Origin: Paenibacillus chibensis
GTDB taxonomy: Bacteria > Bacillota > Bacilli > Paenibacillales > Paenibacillaceae
Length of the DNA stretch: 64,000 nt
Assembly: GCF_004001045.1 (NCBI RefSeq)
Contig: NZ_BIMK01000009.1
Location: 62,001 to 126,000 of the forward strand
Direction of reading: 5' to 3'
A program made the position numbers and the translations under genes. This document shows, one piece after another, positions 52,077-60,817 of the stretch; the stretch's first letter is position 1, and each line of letters begins with the position of its first letter. Under the pieces are notes generated by a model. The model saw only the letters and a program-made list of their open reading frames with translations, did not search any database and was not told the origin of the DNA.

Positions 52077-52895
52077 TCAAGGCTCAAATCCTTCCTGGCT
52101 GATGCGCACATGCTCTGGAGGAAAAACATGAAGGAACCGCTCCACCACCCGCTTGTAAGCATCAGGCTGATACCAGTCGGATAAGCCCAGCTCCTCATAT
52201 AAGCCTTTCAATCCAAGTCTATGGGTTCTCTTGCCACCGCTTCCGTCCCCCATATAATAATCATCAATACATATCCGGTCCACCACGTTCAGCAGCTTGT
52301 CCGGAAAGTTCTCACTGCTGGGCAGTACGGGCGCGATCGTTGCCTGTGCCGGTATTCCGGCCGCTTTGATGACTTTTAGCGTTCGCAGCCTCGCTTCAAT
52401 GGAGGGCGTACCGGGCGTAAAATGACGGCGTATAGGCTCGAGGTCGGTTTCAATCGTCATGCTGACTCTTACACGGTCTCCAAGCTGCGTCAGTAAATCC
52501 ACATCCCGTTTGACCAGCGGGCTTCGGGTTTGAACCAGCAAAAAATCGGGTTGTATCTGAACCATGACCTCCAGGAGAGATCGGGTAATACATTCTTTGG
52601 CCTCAACAGGCTGGTAGGGATCGGTGCTGGAGGACATGAAAATCGTGACTTTCCCTTTGCTTTGGGCTCGGAGCAGCTCACGCCGGAATACCTCAGCGGC
52701 GTTTTTCTTCACATCCACCCAGCTGCCCCATGGCAAACCGCGGAAGATCGAAACAGGCATTTGCCGAACGTAGCAGTATGAGCATCCAAAGGAACAGCCC
52801 GAATATGGATTTAATGAATGCGTATAGCCCGAGAGGAAACCGGTTCCTTTATTCAGCATCGATTTAGGTATTTTATGTTCAATCTTATATGCCAT
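52077..52895 (-). CDS. Radical SAM protein (SplB-like) in the Ada operon
   Basis: A 272-residue radical SAM enzyme with a Cx3Cx2C iron-sulfur motif (Cys34, Cys38, Cys41 in YSGCSFGCSYCYV), then STDPYQPVEAKECITRSLLE and VRVSMTIETDLEPIRRHFTP, the pattern of the stand-alone SPL-like/Rv2578c group. Spore photoproduct lyase repairs thymine dimers, but this protein is shorter, and I see no clear equivalent of the SPL H-donor Cys near the C-terminus. Its position inside the alkylation operon suggests DNA or nucleotide repair (inferred). AAGGAG is 5 nt from ATG. Confidence 0.82.
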   Translation of the reverse strand: MAYKIEHKIPKSMLNKGTGFLSGYTHSLNPYSGCSFGCSYCYVRQMPVSIFRGLPWGSWVDVKKNAAEVFRRELLRAQSKGKVTIFMSSSTDPYQPVEAKECITRSLLEVMVQIQPDFLLVQTRSPLVKRDVDLLTQLGDRVRVSMTIETDLEPIRRHFTPGTPSIEARLRTLKVIKAAGIPAQATIAPVLPSSENFPDKLLNVVDRICIDDYYMGDGSGGKRTHRLGLKGLYEELGLSDWYQPDAYKRVVERFLHVFPPEHVRISQEGFEP

Positions 52896-52949
52896 AAGGA
52901 CTCCTTCTAGGGATCAATCCCATCATGCCATCCGTTTCTATAGTTGCGC

Positions 52950-53507
52950 TCATTTTTCCCGGACTTGAACACGAGCGCTCTCCCTTTCGAGCTGGAGCAG
53001 TCTCGTCTTCATCTCAAGCCCCCCTCTGTAACCGGTCAGCGCGCCATTCTTGCCGATAACGCGGTGGCAGGGGATCGAGATCAGCACCGGATTCGCGCCG
53101 ATGGCGGTGCCTACCGCCCGGACCGATGCCGGCTTGCCAATCTGGTGGGCAATGTCCGAATAGGAGCGGGTTTCTCCGTATGGTATATGAAGCAGCGCAT
53201 CCCATACCGTTTTTTGAAACGCCGTTCCTGACAAATCGAACGGAATGGAGAAATCGGCGAGCTTTCCTTCCATGTACTGGCAAAGCTCTGCAGCATAAGC
53301 CTCCATAACCGAATCATTCCGCTCCAGAATGTAACGGTTGAAATGCTTCGATATCCATGTTTCCATTTCCTCAAAAGGCTGGTTCGCCGAACCGACGTAA
53401 CAAAGCCCCCGTTTGGTAGCTGCAATATGCATGTTCCAATCCTTGTACTGAAGCACCGTCCAATACATGATTTGTTCCGATTGTGCTTGCAAATCGAACA
53501 CCTCCAT
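52950..53507 (-). CDS. ogt: O6-alkylguanine-DNA alkyltransferase (Ogt/AdaB)
   Basis: A 185-residue methylguanine methyltransferase with acceptor Cys147 in ISIPCHRVIGKNG and Arg-finger region SVRAVGTAIGANP. It transfers the alkyl group from O6-alkylguanine to itself. It begins 2 nt after adaA. A GGAGG inside the frame could instead start translation at TTG (53492), 5 codons later. Confidence 0.92.
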   Translation of the reverse strand: MEVFDLQAQSEQIMYWTVLQYKDWNMHIAATKRGLCYVGSANQPFEEMETWISKHFNRYILERNDSVMEAYAAELCQYMEGKLADFSIPFDLSGTAFQKTVWDALLHIPYGETRSYSDIAHQIGKPASVRAVGTAIGANPVLISIPCHRVIGKNGALTGYRGGLEMKTRLLQLERESARVQVREK

Positions 53508-53509
53508 CG

Positions 53510-54088
53510 TTAATCCTGATCTTCATAAGACTGTCGTCTGTACTCGGCAGGCGTGATCCCTGTTTTCTTCTTGAACTGAGCAATGAAATAGGAGGCGTGA
53601 GGAAAACCGACCGTGACTCCGATATCAGAAACGCTCATGCCGGTACCCAGTAAATATTGTTTGGCTTTGCCGATCCGAATGTTCATCAAATATTCCGCCG
53701 GCGTCATATGCATCATTTTCTTGAATGTCCGGTGCAGGTGATACGGACTTCCATGGCATTCATCAGCCAAGTTGTTCAAGGTAAGTGACTTCGAATAATT
53801 TTTGTCCATATACTCCATCATGACCGCGACCCATTCCTTATCAGGGAGCCGTTCACCGGTAGGCTTGCAGCGCTTGCAGGGCCGATATTCTTCCCTTATC
53901 GCCTGCTGCGCCTCGCGGAAAATTCGCACATTGTCGCGATTGGGCACCTTTGACTTACAGGAAGGCCTGCAAAAGATGCCGGTAGATTTGACCGCATAAA
54001 AAAATGTATCGTCGTAAGACGCATCATTGTGAATAATCGCCTGCCACTGCTCATCGGTCAGAAACTCTGATGCCTGTGTCCTTGTCAT
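53510..54088 (-). CDS. adaA: AdaA methylphosphotriester-sensing activator
   Basis: A 192-residue protein: N-terminal Ada zinc domain with Cys40, Cys44, Cys71 and Cys74 (GIFCRPSCKS, RPCKRCKP) and a C-terminal AraC helix-turn-helix pair (LTLNNLADECHGSPYHLHRTFKK, ISDIGVTVGFPHASYFIAQFKK-like). Methyl transfer from DNA phosphotriesters to a Cys turns it into an activator of its own operon. It is the first gene of five. Its promoter has TATAAT without a good -35, as expected for activation. Confidence 0.92.
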   Translation of the reverse strand: MTRTQASEFLTDEQWQAIIHNDASYDDTFFYAVKSTGIFCRPSCKSKVPNRDNVRIFREAQQAIREEYRPCKRCKPTGERLPDKEWVAVMMEYMDKNYSKSLTLNNLADECHGSPYHLHRTFKKMMHMTPAEYLMNIRIGKAKQYLLGTGMSVSDIGVTVGFPHASYFIAQFKKKTGITPAEYRRQSYEDQD

Positions 54089-54110
54089 CGATGATCACCT
54101 CTTCAAACAC

Positions 54111-54150
54111 ATTATATCCCGAAAACGGCCGGAAAGATGATTTTCGCGAA
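54111..54150 (-). promoter_or_regulatory. Activator-dependent promoter of the Ada operon
   Basis: TATAAT (54116-54111, minus strand) has only CATCTT 17 nt upstream in place of a -35. The palindrome TTCGCGAA (54143-54150) lies just beyond and is a candidate AdaA site. Binding is inferred. Confidence 0.4.
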
Positions 54151-54199
54151 TGTAAAAGCAAGATTGTGATATGAGTGTCATACCTTTGCTTCCTCATAG

Positions 54200-54235
54200 A
54201 AAAACGGGAGGCTCTGTCAAGAACCCCCCGTTTTT
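54200..54235 (-). terminator. Terminator of the DinB gene
   Basis: 16-nt arms with only G-U-type mismatches (AAAAACGGGAGGCTCT / AGAACCCCCCGTTTTT) and a 4-nt loop. Confidence 0.8.
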
Positions 54236-54291
54236 GCATGACTGCACGACCCGAATCGCAGCTTAGTGGTATTGAAAACGACGTTTGTACC

Positions 54292-54807
54292 TTACGCCAG
54301 GTACTTATCCCGAATGATGTTCACATGATGAAGCTCATGTCCTGCCAAGATATAAGCCCAGGCCCGGGCCGAGGATTCGCGGCCGGCGACATTTCCCGTA
54401 CGGGTCCAGGCTTCATCAGGCAGCCCGCGCAGCAGAGCTATTGTAGCGCGGCGCACGTACGTGTACTCGGCGAGAAGATCCGGGAGGGTTACTGTCTCAA
54501 ATGGGGCTCCATCCATCAGTATATCCTGGTCATATCCAGGCAAAGGCGTCTGGTCGCCCCGGGCAATCCGAAGCAATCGGTAGCTCATGATCCGCTCGTT
54601 GTCCGCAATATGGCCCAGAACCTCCTTCAAGCTCCATTTTCCCTCCGCGTAACGATAATCCGCCTGCTCAGCCGTCAAGCTTGAGAAAAGCTGATCCGTT
54701 TCCCGTAGCTGATGTTCCAGGATTTCCACGATATTCCCCTCTGGAACCAAGTCGATATATCTCCCGAAATACTCGTTATACTCTTCGAATGAAGGCCGGT
54801 TTGCCAT
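54292..54807 (-). CDS. DinB family protein
   Basis: A 171-residue four-helix bundle with the DinB metal-site histidines: SLKEVLGHIADNERIMSYRL (first His) and AYILAGHELHHVNIIRDKYL (His-x3-His). Members act in thiol-dependent transfer or damage responses. The start is set at MANRPSF with AAGGAG 9 nt upstream. It lies beside the Ada operon but has its own terminator. Confidence 0.88.
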   Translation of the reverse strand: MANRPSFEEYNEYFGRYIDLVPEGNIVEILEHQLRETDQLFSSLTAEQADYRYAEGKWSLKEVLGHIADNERIMSYRLLRIARGDQTPLPGYDQDILMDGAPFETVTLPDLLAEYTYVRRATIALLRGLPDEAWTRTGNVAGRESSARAWAYILAGHELHHVNIIRDKYLA

Positions 54808-54894
54808 GAATGAACACTCCTTGTTTTGCACATCGTATATTATTGCTCACATCCGGCGGGCATTTCAAAATATAGCCTCATAATTCTATATGAT

Positions 54895-55416
54895 TTAGAA
54901 CGAAATTTGAGACGCTTCCTCCAGCGTCGCATAGGAACGGAACTTACCGTTATACTCTTCAATAATTTGGGCAGCCGTTCGTTCGCCTTGGCCCCAAGTG
55001 CTATGCGCATTGCTGACGACCGTGACATCATAACCGAGCTCGCTGGCGCGTCTACTTGTCGCCTCGATACATATATCCGTCTGGATGCCGGTGATCACGA
55101 GACGTTCGATGCCCCTCTCTGTTAATACCTCCTGCAGCTCCGTTTCATGAAAAGAATCCGGGACACGCTTTTGGATAAGCAGCTCCCCTGGCTCCGGTGC
55201 GATGGAAGGATGAATTTCCCAATCGGCCGTACCCGTTTCCAGCTGCTCACCGGGACCTTCATTATGCTGAACGAAGATGACCGGAACGCCGCTGTCTTTT
55301 GCCTGCTCAATCAAACCTTGAATCCGCTCCAACAAAATATTACCGTCATATACCGGATCTGTCTCCGGAAACATGCCAACCTGTACATCTACGACTAGAA
55401 GCGCGGTGCGGCTCAT
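54895..55416 (-). CDS. Isochorismatase family cysteine hydrolase
   Basis: A 173-residue alpha/beta protein with the Asp-Lys-Cys triad: ALLVVDVQVGM, LIQKRVPDSF and VITGIQTDICIEATSR (catalytic Cys). Members hydrolyse amides such as nicotinamide or carbamoyl compounds. The start is ambiguous between ATGs 12 nt apart; MSRTALL is used. It is probably transcribed with the downstream DinB gene (87-bp gap). Substrate unknown. Confidence 0.88.
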   Translation of the reverse strand: MSRTALLVVDVQVGMFPETDPVYDGNILLERIQGLIEQAKDSGVPVIFVQHNEGPGEQLETGTADWEIHPSIAPEPGELLIQKRVPDSFHETELQEVLTERGIERLVITGIQTDICIEATSRRASELGYDVTVVSNAHSTWGQGERTAAQIIEEYNGKFRSYATLEEASQISF

Positions 55417-55570
55417 ACGACCATCCATCTCCTTTTAAATGAAATGAGGGTATACTTCAATCTGTATTCATATGTATGTGTGTAACATTATAACAGGAAC
55501 GCTTGTTCCTGTAAATCAAAGATTTGTATCCCTGACCAATGCGCCAAATCAGTATTTTATCCACCCCAAT

Positions 55571-55605
55571 AAAAGGCCGTCGATTAGGATTATCGACGGC
55601 CTTTT
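55571..55605. terminator. Bidirectional terminator
   Basis: A perfect 14-bp stem (AAAAGGCCGTCGAT and its complement) with a 7-nt loop. Confidence 0.85.
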
Positions 55606-55616
55606 ATTGCATGAGG

Positions 55617-55784
55617 CTATTCTTCTATGGAAGGGTCAAGACCAGGGATGACCAAAATATGATTCAAAATAAACTGCTGCTGTTTCTCGGATAAATCCGA
55701 GCTTCGGATCAGCTCTTTAATCCGGTCTTCCAGTCTGTGCATCGTCTGCAAAAACATGTCCATATCTTGAAGCTGTTCGTTCAT
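55617..55784 (-). CDS. Small helical protein, 55 residues, unknown function
   Basis: MNEQLQDMDMFLQTMHRLED followed by RIKELIRSSDLSEKQQQ and HILVIPGLDPSIEE. The first 45 residues are predicted to be amphipathic helix/coiled coil, with no membrane segment. AAGGGAG lies 9 nt before this ATG, and the strong terminator follows. No family recognised. It lies 46 nt downstream of a secreted phosphoesterase gene and may share its transcript. Confidence 0.6.
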   Translation of the reverse strand: MNEQLQDMDMFLQTMHRLEDRIKELIRSSDLSEKQQQFILNHILVIPGLDPSIEE

Positions 55785-55830
55785 ACGGTTCATCTCCCTT
55801 TAATGCGAACTGGATATGAAATCGAGCCAT

Positions 55831-56760
55831 TCAAGGTTTCCACAAGTTCAGAATAGGCTCCGCCTTGGATGTCTCCCCTAGATACGGCAGGTGATAGAAG
55901 TCCTCCAGCAAACGCAGCACGCTTAAATGGGTGATCCGCTGGTCTAGCTGAGCCGCCTGCACCTTCTCTCCAATCATCAGGGTCGGAATATGGTTCCGGC
56001 TTCCGTAGTCATCTTCATCCCAGGTCAGTATGAACAGGCTGTTATGCTTCTTCGCCCACTCTACATAACCACCCAGGTTGGACTTCAGCCAAGCGTCTGC
56101 CGAGCTGATGCTTCCGTCATGCATGTCATGATCCAGATTTGGAATGACGAATGAAACCGTAGGAAGCAGATGATAATCCTTCGGAAAGCTGGCCAGCGTC
56201 ATGTTGGCGGATTGGGGCACATTTTTGAAGTTTACCCAAGGACTGTGTTTTCGGCCATACTTTCCATTCGTGCAAACCGTTGAACCCGTAGACGGCAAAT
56301 CCTCGGAATATCCCCCGAAGGTATACTTCGCTCGAATTAGCTCGCTTGCCAGGTTTGGCGCATTTAGCGTATGCCCGCAAGAGTCATTTGTAACAGCCTG
56401 GTTGGAGCCTGAGAAAAGAATCAGGTAATTCGGCTGACTGGGATGGGTATTGGCATAGGAATTCGTGAAGTACGCTCCCTGCTTCACCAAGGCGTTCATG
56501 TAAGGTGCGGCAGCATTCCCTATAATTTTTTGCTCGGAATGGTTTTCCTCGACGACGATGACGATGTGATCCGGAGCGTCCTTGATCGTATTCCGGGACT
56601 TAGTCTGGCTCTTGGGATGGGGCTGAGTAGTCTTTGCCATGTCTGCAGACGAATGCTGGCCTTGATCCTTCTGGGAATCGGGACCCTTGCTGCCCTCCAG
56701 GCTCGTACAGGAACACAGAACGAGGATCAATAATAACGCTAGCGGTGTTGTTCGCTTCAT
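55831..56760 (-). CDS. Phosphoesterase family lipoprotein (acid phosphatase/phospholipase C-like)
   Basis: A 309-residue PF04185-type protein. The lipoprotein signal MKRTTPLALLLILVLCSC has its lipobox Cys at about 18, then a Ser/Gln/Lys-rich linker. The catalytic core has HIVIVVEENHSEQ, YANTHPSQPNYLILFSG, IPNLDHDMHDGS and LTWDEDDYGS, which supply the metal ligands. It probably hydrolyses phosphomonoesters or phospholipid-like esters outside the cell. A GTG three codons earlier overlaps the PAP2 stop and is an alternative start. It is the last gene of a kinase/PAP2 operon. Confidence 0.83.
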   Translation of the reverse strand: MKRTTPLALLLILVLCSCTSLEGSKGPDSQKDQGQHSSADMAKTTQPHPKSQTKSRNTIKDAPDHIVIVVEENHSEQKIIGNAAAPYMNALVKQGAYFTNSYANTHPSQPNYLILFSGSNQAVTNDSCGHTLNAPNLASELIRAKYTFGGYSEDLPSTGSTVCTNGKYGRKHSPWVNFKNVPQSANMTLASFPKDYHLLPTVSFVIPNLDHDMHDGSISSADAWLKSNLGGYVEWAKKHNSLFILTWDEDDYGSRNHIPTLMIGEKVQAAQLDQRITHLSVLRLLEDFYHLPYLGETSKAEPILNLWKP

Positions 56761-56765
56761 AGCAG

Positions 56766-57392
56766 TCACTTCCCCTGGGCGGCAGATTTTTGTTCATTCC
56801 TTTTGGAACCGGGCCAAATTTTTGCTTCGAAAGTCTCATAGATCTGGATACATCCGAGCATGCAGCGGGATAACAAACGTGAGCGGCTGACAGCTGAATG
56901 CACACCGCAAGCTACCAGAATACCGATGATTGCTCCTCCAATAATATCTGTTGGATAATGCACGCCTGCCCATACCCGTGAAATGGCAATCAAAGCTGCT
57001 AATATCCACCACAGTATCCCTTCTTTTCTTCGGTAAATGCCGATCGACGTTGCTATGACAAATGCCCCGAGCGCATGGTCACTTGGAAAAGAAGCGTTGA
57101 CAGGGTGATCGATCAGCTGCAGCACCGCATGGGCGACAAAGGGACGATTCCGATAAAAAAGATGGCCGAGAATCCAGCTGAAGGCCAGCCCAATGCAGAG
57201 TGAAACAGCAGCCTCAATAACCATCTTCCGATGGTTCCCTTTTCTCATAAACCAGTATGCTAATAATCCGATAAAGAAAACATAGAACGCATCTTTGGCT
57301 AAAAAACGGATCAGCGGATTAAGCATAGGAGCGGTTCCAGCCCACTCGTTAATAGCATGAAATAATTGGTAGTCCATCTGTTCGATACTCAT
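56766..57392 (-). CDS. PAP2 family phosphatase (undecaprenyl-diphosphatase-like)
   Basis: A 208-residue membrane enzyme with PAP2 motifs: GHLFYRNRPFV (K/R-x6-RP region), ASFPSDHALGAF (PSGH variant PSDH) and RVWAGVHYPTDIIGG (SR-x5-H-x3-D). It resembles BcrC-type enzymes that recycle undecaprenyl pyrophosphate and give bacitracin tolerance. The start is the ATG with AAGGAG 7 nt upstream. It follows a two-component system, so it may respond to envelope stress. Confidence 0.85.
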   Translation of the reverse strand: MSIEQMDYQLFHAINEWAGTAPMLNPLIRFLAKDAFYVFFIGLLAYWFMRKGNHRKMVIEAAVSLCIGLAFSWILGHLFYRNRPFVAHAVLQLIDHPVNASFPSDHALGAFVIATSIGIYRRKEGILWWILAALIAISRVWAGVHYPTDIIGGAIIGILVACGVHSAVSRSRLLSRCMLGCIQIYETFEAKIWPGSKRNEQKSAAQGK

Positions 57393-57493
57393 GTACATTC
57401 TCCTTCTGTAGGTCTGCTGCACCGGATCACCTTCCGGCTTTTTATACCTTACAGGAGAAGGATGAGATTTTGATGAGAAAGATTGGAATGAGG

Positions 57494-58906
57494 CTAGCCT
57501 TCTTGTTGGTCAGGCAAATGAACGTCCACCCGTGTCCCCTCATTCTCCACGCTGATCATCTGAATATCGCCCTGATAGTGCTGCACGAGATTTCTGGCAA
57601 TCGACAGTCCCAGGCCTGTACCGCCGATTTCCCGGCTGCGCGCTTTATCTACGCGATAAAACCGGTCGAAAACATACTGCAGCTCTTCGGAGGGGATGCC
57701 GATGCCATGATCCTGGACGACGATGCTAACCATGCCCCGTTCAGCCCGGGAACGGATGTTGATCCGTTTATCATCTTCCGAATATTTAATCGCATTATCC
57801 AATATGATCAAAAGAATTTGTTCAAAATGCAGCGGATTGATTTTCACGAGACAGCCTTGTTCCGGCAGATCCAATTCAAAGGCAAAATCCGGATGCAGGG
57901 CTTCCATCCGCTTAACGGTCTGTACCACAAACGGTGTAATCCGTACAACTTCGATATGGTCCGGCAGAGGTAAACTTTCTGTTCCCGTTAAGGTGAGCAG
58001 CTCCTGCACGAGTCCTTTCAGTCTGCGTACCTCCTGCAGCGAGGCTCCAATCGATTCCTCCAGAATGTCCGGATCCTTTTTTCCCCACCGGTTCAGCATG
58101 TTCAAATGGCCTTCCAGAATCGTAATCGGTGTACGCAGCTCATGGGAGGCATCGTCCACGAATTGCTTTTGCTGCTTGAAGGAAATTTCGAGCTGATCCA
58201 TCAGCTCATTGAACAGCCGGATGAGCTCTGAAAGCTCATCTCCGTTTTCTATCACGGCAACGCGTTCCTGCAGGCCTTTCTCTTTGACATTTTGAATCGT
58301 CCCTGCCAGTGCCCTGATCGGCCGCAGAAATTGCTTGGCAATAGCCCATCCGCTCAAAGCGCTAATGCAGACGGCGAGTACCCCTCCGATCACCATGACC
58401 AGCAGGAGCGTTTTGTTGAAATGATCAAAGGTCTCCAGGTTGCTGGCAATTTCGATCGTCCCCTGAACCTTCCCGGATGAGAAAGGACTCCGGTACACGA
58501 GGATATGATCTTCATCATGCCGGATATCGAGCAGCTTCTGCCCATTATCCGCAGCGGGGCGAACCCACTCCGGATTAAAATGGCTCGATACGAGCAGCAG
58601 CTCCTGACCGTCGTGGTTCAGGATCCGAATCATTTGATTTTTGCCCAGCATGTTTCTCATATAGGATTTGGTTTCATTATCTCCGAAAGAATCCACCGTG
58701 CCCGTTTTATCTTGAACAAAGGCCTGAACCTGGGACATCATCGTATGCAGCGTATCCTGCTCCTGCTTCATCATCCAATTTTTCAGCACCAAATACTGCG
58801 AAAAATTGTAGGTCGCAAACAGCATAAAAATAAGCAGCGCCGCACCAAGCATGAGCTTCCAAATCATCGGCAGCTTTTTTAGCAGCATCGTTATCCGTCT
58901 GGTCAT
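57494..58906 (-). CDS. Sensor histidine kinase, HAMP type
   Basis: A 470-residue EnvZ-like kinase: membrane segments at about 15-35 and 175-195, an extracellular region between, HAMP, HisKA with DDASHELRTPITILEGHL (phospho-His), and HATPase_c with DNAIKY, DHGIGIP and GGTGLGLSI. The start overlaps the response regulator stop (ATGA). It works with the OmpR-type regulator encoded upstream. Signal unknown. Confidence 0.92.
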   Translation of the reverse strand: MTRRITMLLKKLPMIWKLMLGAALLIFMLFATYNFSQYLVLKNWMMKQEQDTLHTMMSQVQAFVQDKTGTVDSFGDNETKSYMRNMLGKNQMIRILNHDGQELLLVSSHFNPEWVRPAADNGQKLLDIRHDEDHILVYRSPFSSGKVQGTIEIASNLETFDHFNKTLLLVMVIGGVLAVCISALSGWAIAKQFLRPIRALAGTIQNVKEKGLQERVAVIENGDELSELIRLFNELMDQLEISFKQQKQFVDDASHELRTPITILEGHLNMLNRWGKKDPDILEESIGASLQEVRRLKGLVQELLTLTGTESLPLPDHIEVVRITPFVVQTVKRMEALHPDFAFELDLPEQGCLVKINPLHFEQILLIILDNAIKYSEDDKRINIRSRAERGMVSIVVQDHGIGIPSEELQYVFDRFYRVDKARSREIGGTGLGLSIARNLVQHYQGDIQMISVENEGTRVDVHLPDQQEG

Positions 58907-59577
58907 CGCAGTACATATCCCATTCCGCGGACGGTCTGAATCATGCTTTCTTCACCTTGATCGTCCAGCTTATTTCGCAAATACCTTACATATACGTCAA
59001 CAACGTTGGTTTCAACCTCCGAATCGTATCCCCACACCTGATCCAGCAGCATATCTCTCGTCTGCACCAGATTCGGATGCTTCATAAAGACGGCCAAAAG
59101 ATCGAACTCGCGCTTGGTCAGCACGACGCCAACTCCATGATGCTCCACCGTTCGGGCATTCAGATCCATCGTCAGCCCACGGAACGCGATCCGCTCCTGG
59201 CTTTGCCGGTCCTCCAGCTCGATCCTGCGAAAAACCGCACGCATGCGCGCAAGCAGTTCCTCGATATCAAAGGGTTTGGCTATATAGTCATCCGCCCCGC
59301 TGTCCAAACCGGAAACCCGGTCCTCCAGACGGTCTCTGGCCGTCAGCATGATCACGGGAGTTCGTTTGACCGCACGGATTTTGCGGCATACCTCCACGCC
59401 GTTCATTCCGGGAAGCATGATGTCCAGCAGGATTAAATCCCATTCCTCGGAAAGTGCAAGACTCAGACCGCTGTTTCCGTCATACGCGCTTTGGACGATA
59501 AACTGCTCATGCTCCAGCTCCAGCTGAATAAAACGCACAAGGCTTTTTTCATCTTCTATAATTAATATTCGCTTCAT
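58903..59577 (-). CDS. OmpR-family response regulator
   Basis: A 224-residue protein with a receiver domain (IEDEKSL, phospho-Asp in LILLDIMLPGMNG, AKPFDIEE Lys) and an OmpR winged helix (LTKREFDLLAVFMKHPN, VDVYVRYLRNKLDD). AAGGAG precedes ATG. Together with the kinase it probably regulates the downstream PAP2 and phosphoesterase genes, 101 bp away with no terminator between. Confidence 0.93.
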   Translation of the reverse strand: MKRILIIEDEKSLVRFIQLELEHEQFIVQSAYDGNSGLSLALSEEWDLILLDIMLPGMNGVEVCRKIRAVKRTPVIMLTARDRLEDRVSGLDSGADDYIAKPFDIEELLARMRAVFRRIELEDRQSQERIAFRGLTMDLNARTVEHHGVGVVLTKREFDLLAVFMKHPNLVQTRDMLLDQVWGYDSEVETNVVDVYVRYLRNKLDDQGEESMIQTVRGMGYVLR

Positions 59578-59732
59578 CGTTTTCTCCTTTTATGGCTGCC
59601 CTACGGACTCATTATAAATGAGAAATATGAAAAAGGGATGAGAATATTTTGGGGCAAAACTCGCACATCTTAAACCTCATAGGCACTCTAGCATCAATCG
59701 GACCCGTTAGGATAACCTCCGGCAAAAACAAA

Positions 59733-59756
59733 GAGATCCCCGTTTCCGGAGATCTC
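59733..59756 (-). terminator. Terminator of the EamA gene
   Basis: GAGATC and GATCTC outer arms with an inner CCG/CGG stem and a 4-nt loop, followed by TTTGTTTTTG on the minus strand. Confidence 0.65.
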
Positions 59757-59802
59757 CTGGTTCAATCACGCTCGAACTAGCGCATGCTTCGCCCCTTATC
59801 GC

Positions 59803-60696
59803 TTAAGCTGGGGATGATGTCTTATCCGTTCTGCGGAATCGGACATTTACGAGAATGATGCTGGCAAGAATCAGCAGCAAGCCGACCACCAGGTTAAACG
59901 TCACATGCTCATGGAAGAACATGACGCTTGAAGCAATGGAAACGAGCGGTATGAGAAATGTATAGGAGCCGACTTTGCTGGCTTCACCCTCATGGATTAG
60001 TTTGAAATAAACATACCAGCCGAGCGCTATGACGAATATGGCAATGAATATGGTATCCGCAATGAACGGCAGATTCCATGTTATGGCTGACCAAGATTCC
60101 AAGCCGCTTCCGCCTGCCAACAATATGACGCCCCCGATCGTGATTTGCATCGCGGTGAGCCACAGTGAGTCGACTTTATGGCCGATCTTCTTCACGTATA
60201 CCGTTCCGAGTGCCCAAGTTAAAGCCGTGATGATCGCTAGAATAATGCCGATCGTCGAAATATTCCCCGTCATTCCTCCGGCGCTCATCGTCGCTACGCC
60301 TGCGAAGCCGATGAACAGGCCCAGCATTTTCTGTCGTGTCATGCTTTCCCCAAGCCAAAGCCAGGAAAAGAGCCCAAGCAGCACCGGCTGCAAAAATACG
60401 ATGGCGGAGAAAAGACCCGCAGGCGTGTACTGCAGACCGATGGTCTGAACGCCATAATACAGCACGATACTGAGCAAAGCCGATATTAGATATATGGGCC
60501 AGTTCCGGCGGAACTGAAGCTTCTTATACTTTGGCAGAGCCACGATGACCAGCAGGAGTCCCCCGATGAGAGCACGGAGCCCGGCAAAAAGCACAGGCGG
60601 TGTATACTGCAGCGCATACTTGGATAATGGCCAGTTAATTCCCCACACCAAGATCAGAAAAGCCAGCAGCAGAACCGTCTTATGATGTTGACGCAT
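59803..60696 (-). CDS. EamA/DMT family transporter
   Basis: A 297-residue protein with ten membrane segments in two EamA repeats (ILVWGINWPLSKYALQYTPP at the first; LTWALGTVYVKKIGHKVDSLW starting the second). It probably exports metabolites or amino acids. GGAGG is 13 nt before ATG. It is a single gene. Confidence 0.87.
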   Translation of the reverse strand: MRQHHKTVLLLAFLILVWGINWPLSKYALQYTPPVLFAGLRALIGGLLLVIVALPKYKKLQFRRNWPIYLISALLSIVLYYGVQTIGLQYTPAGLFSAIVFLQPVLLGLFSWLWLGESMTRQKMLGLFIGFAGVATMSAGGMTGNISTIGIILAIITALTWALGTVYVKKIGHKVDSLWLTAMQITIGGVILLAGGSGLESWSAITWNLPFIADTIFIAIFVIALGWYVYFKLIHEGEASKVGSYTFLIPLVSIASSVMFFHEHVTFNLVVGLLLILASIILVNVRFRRTDKTSSPA

Positions 60697-60817
60697 CTCA
60701 AGTTCACTTCCTCCAACAAAATCTAGACATGGAGAAAATTATACGCCCATATGTCTAATGCGTCATGTGTTTTTTCTGAAAACGTTATGATTAAGTCATG
60801 CTTCCCTGCCCCTCCGG

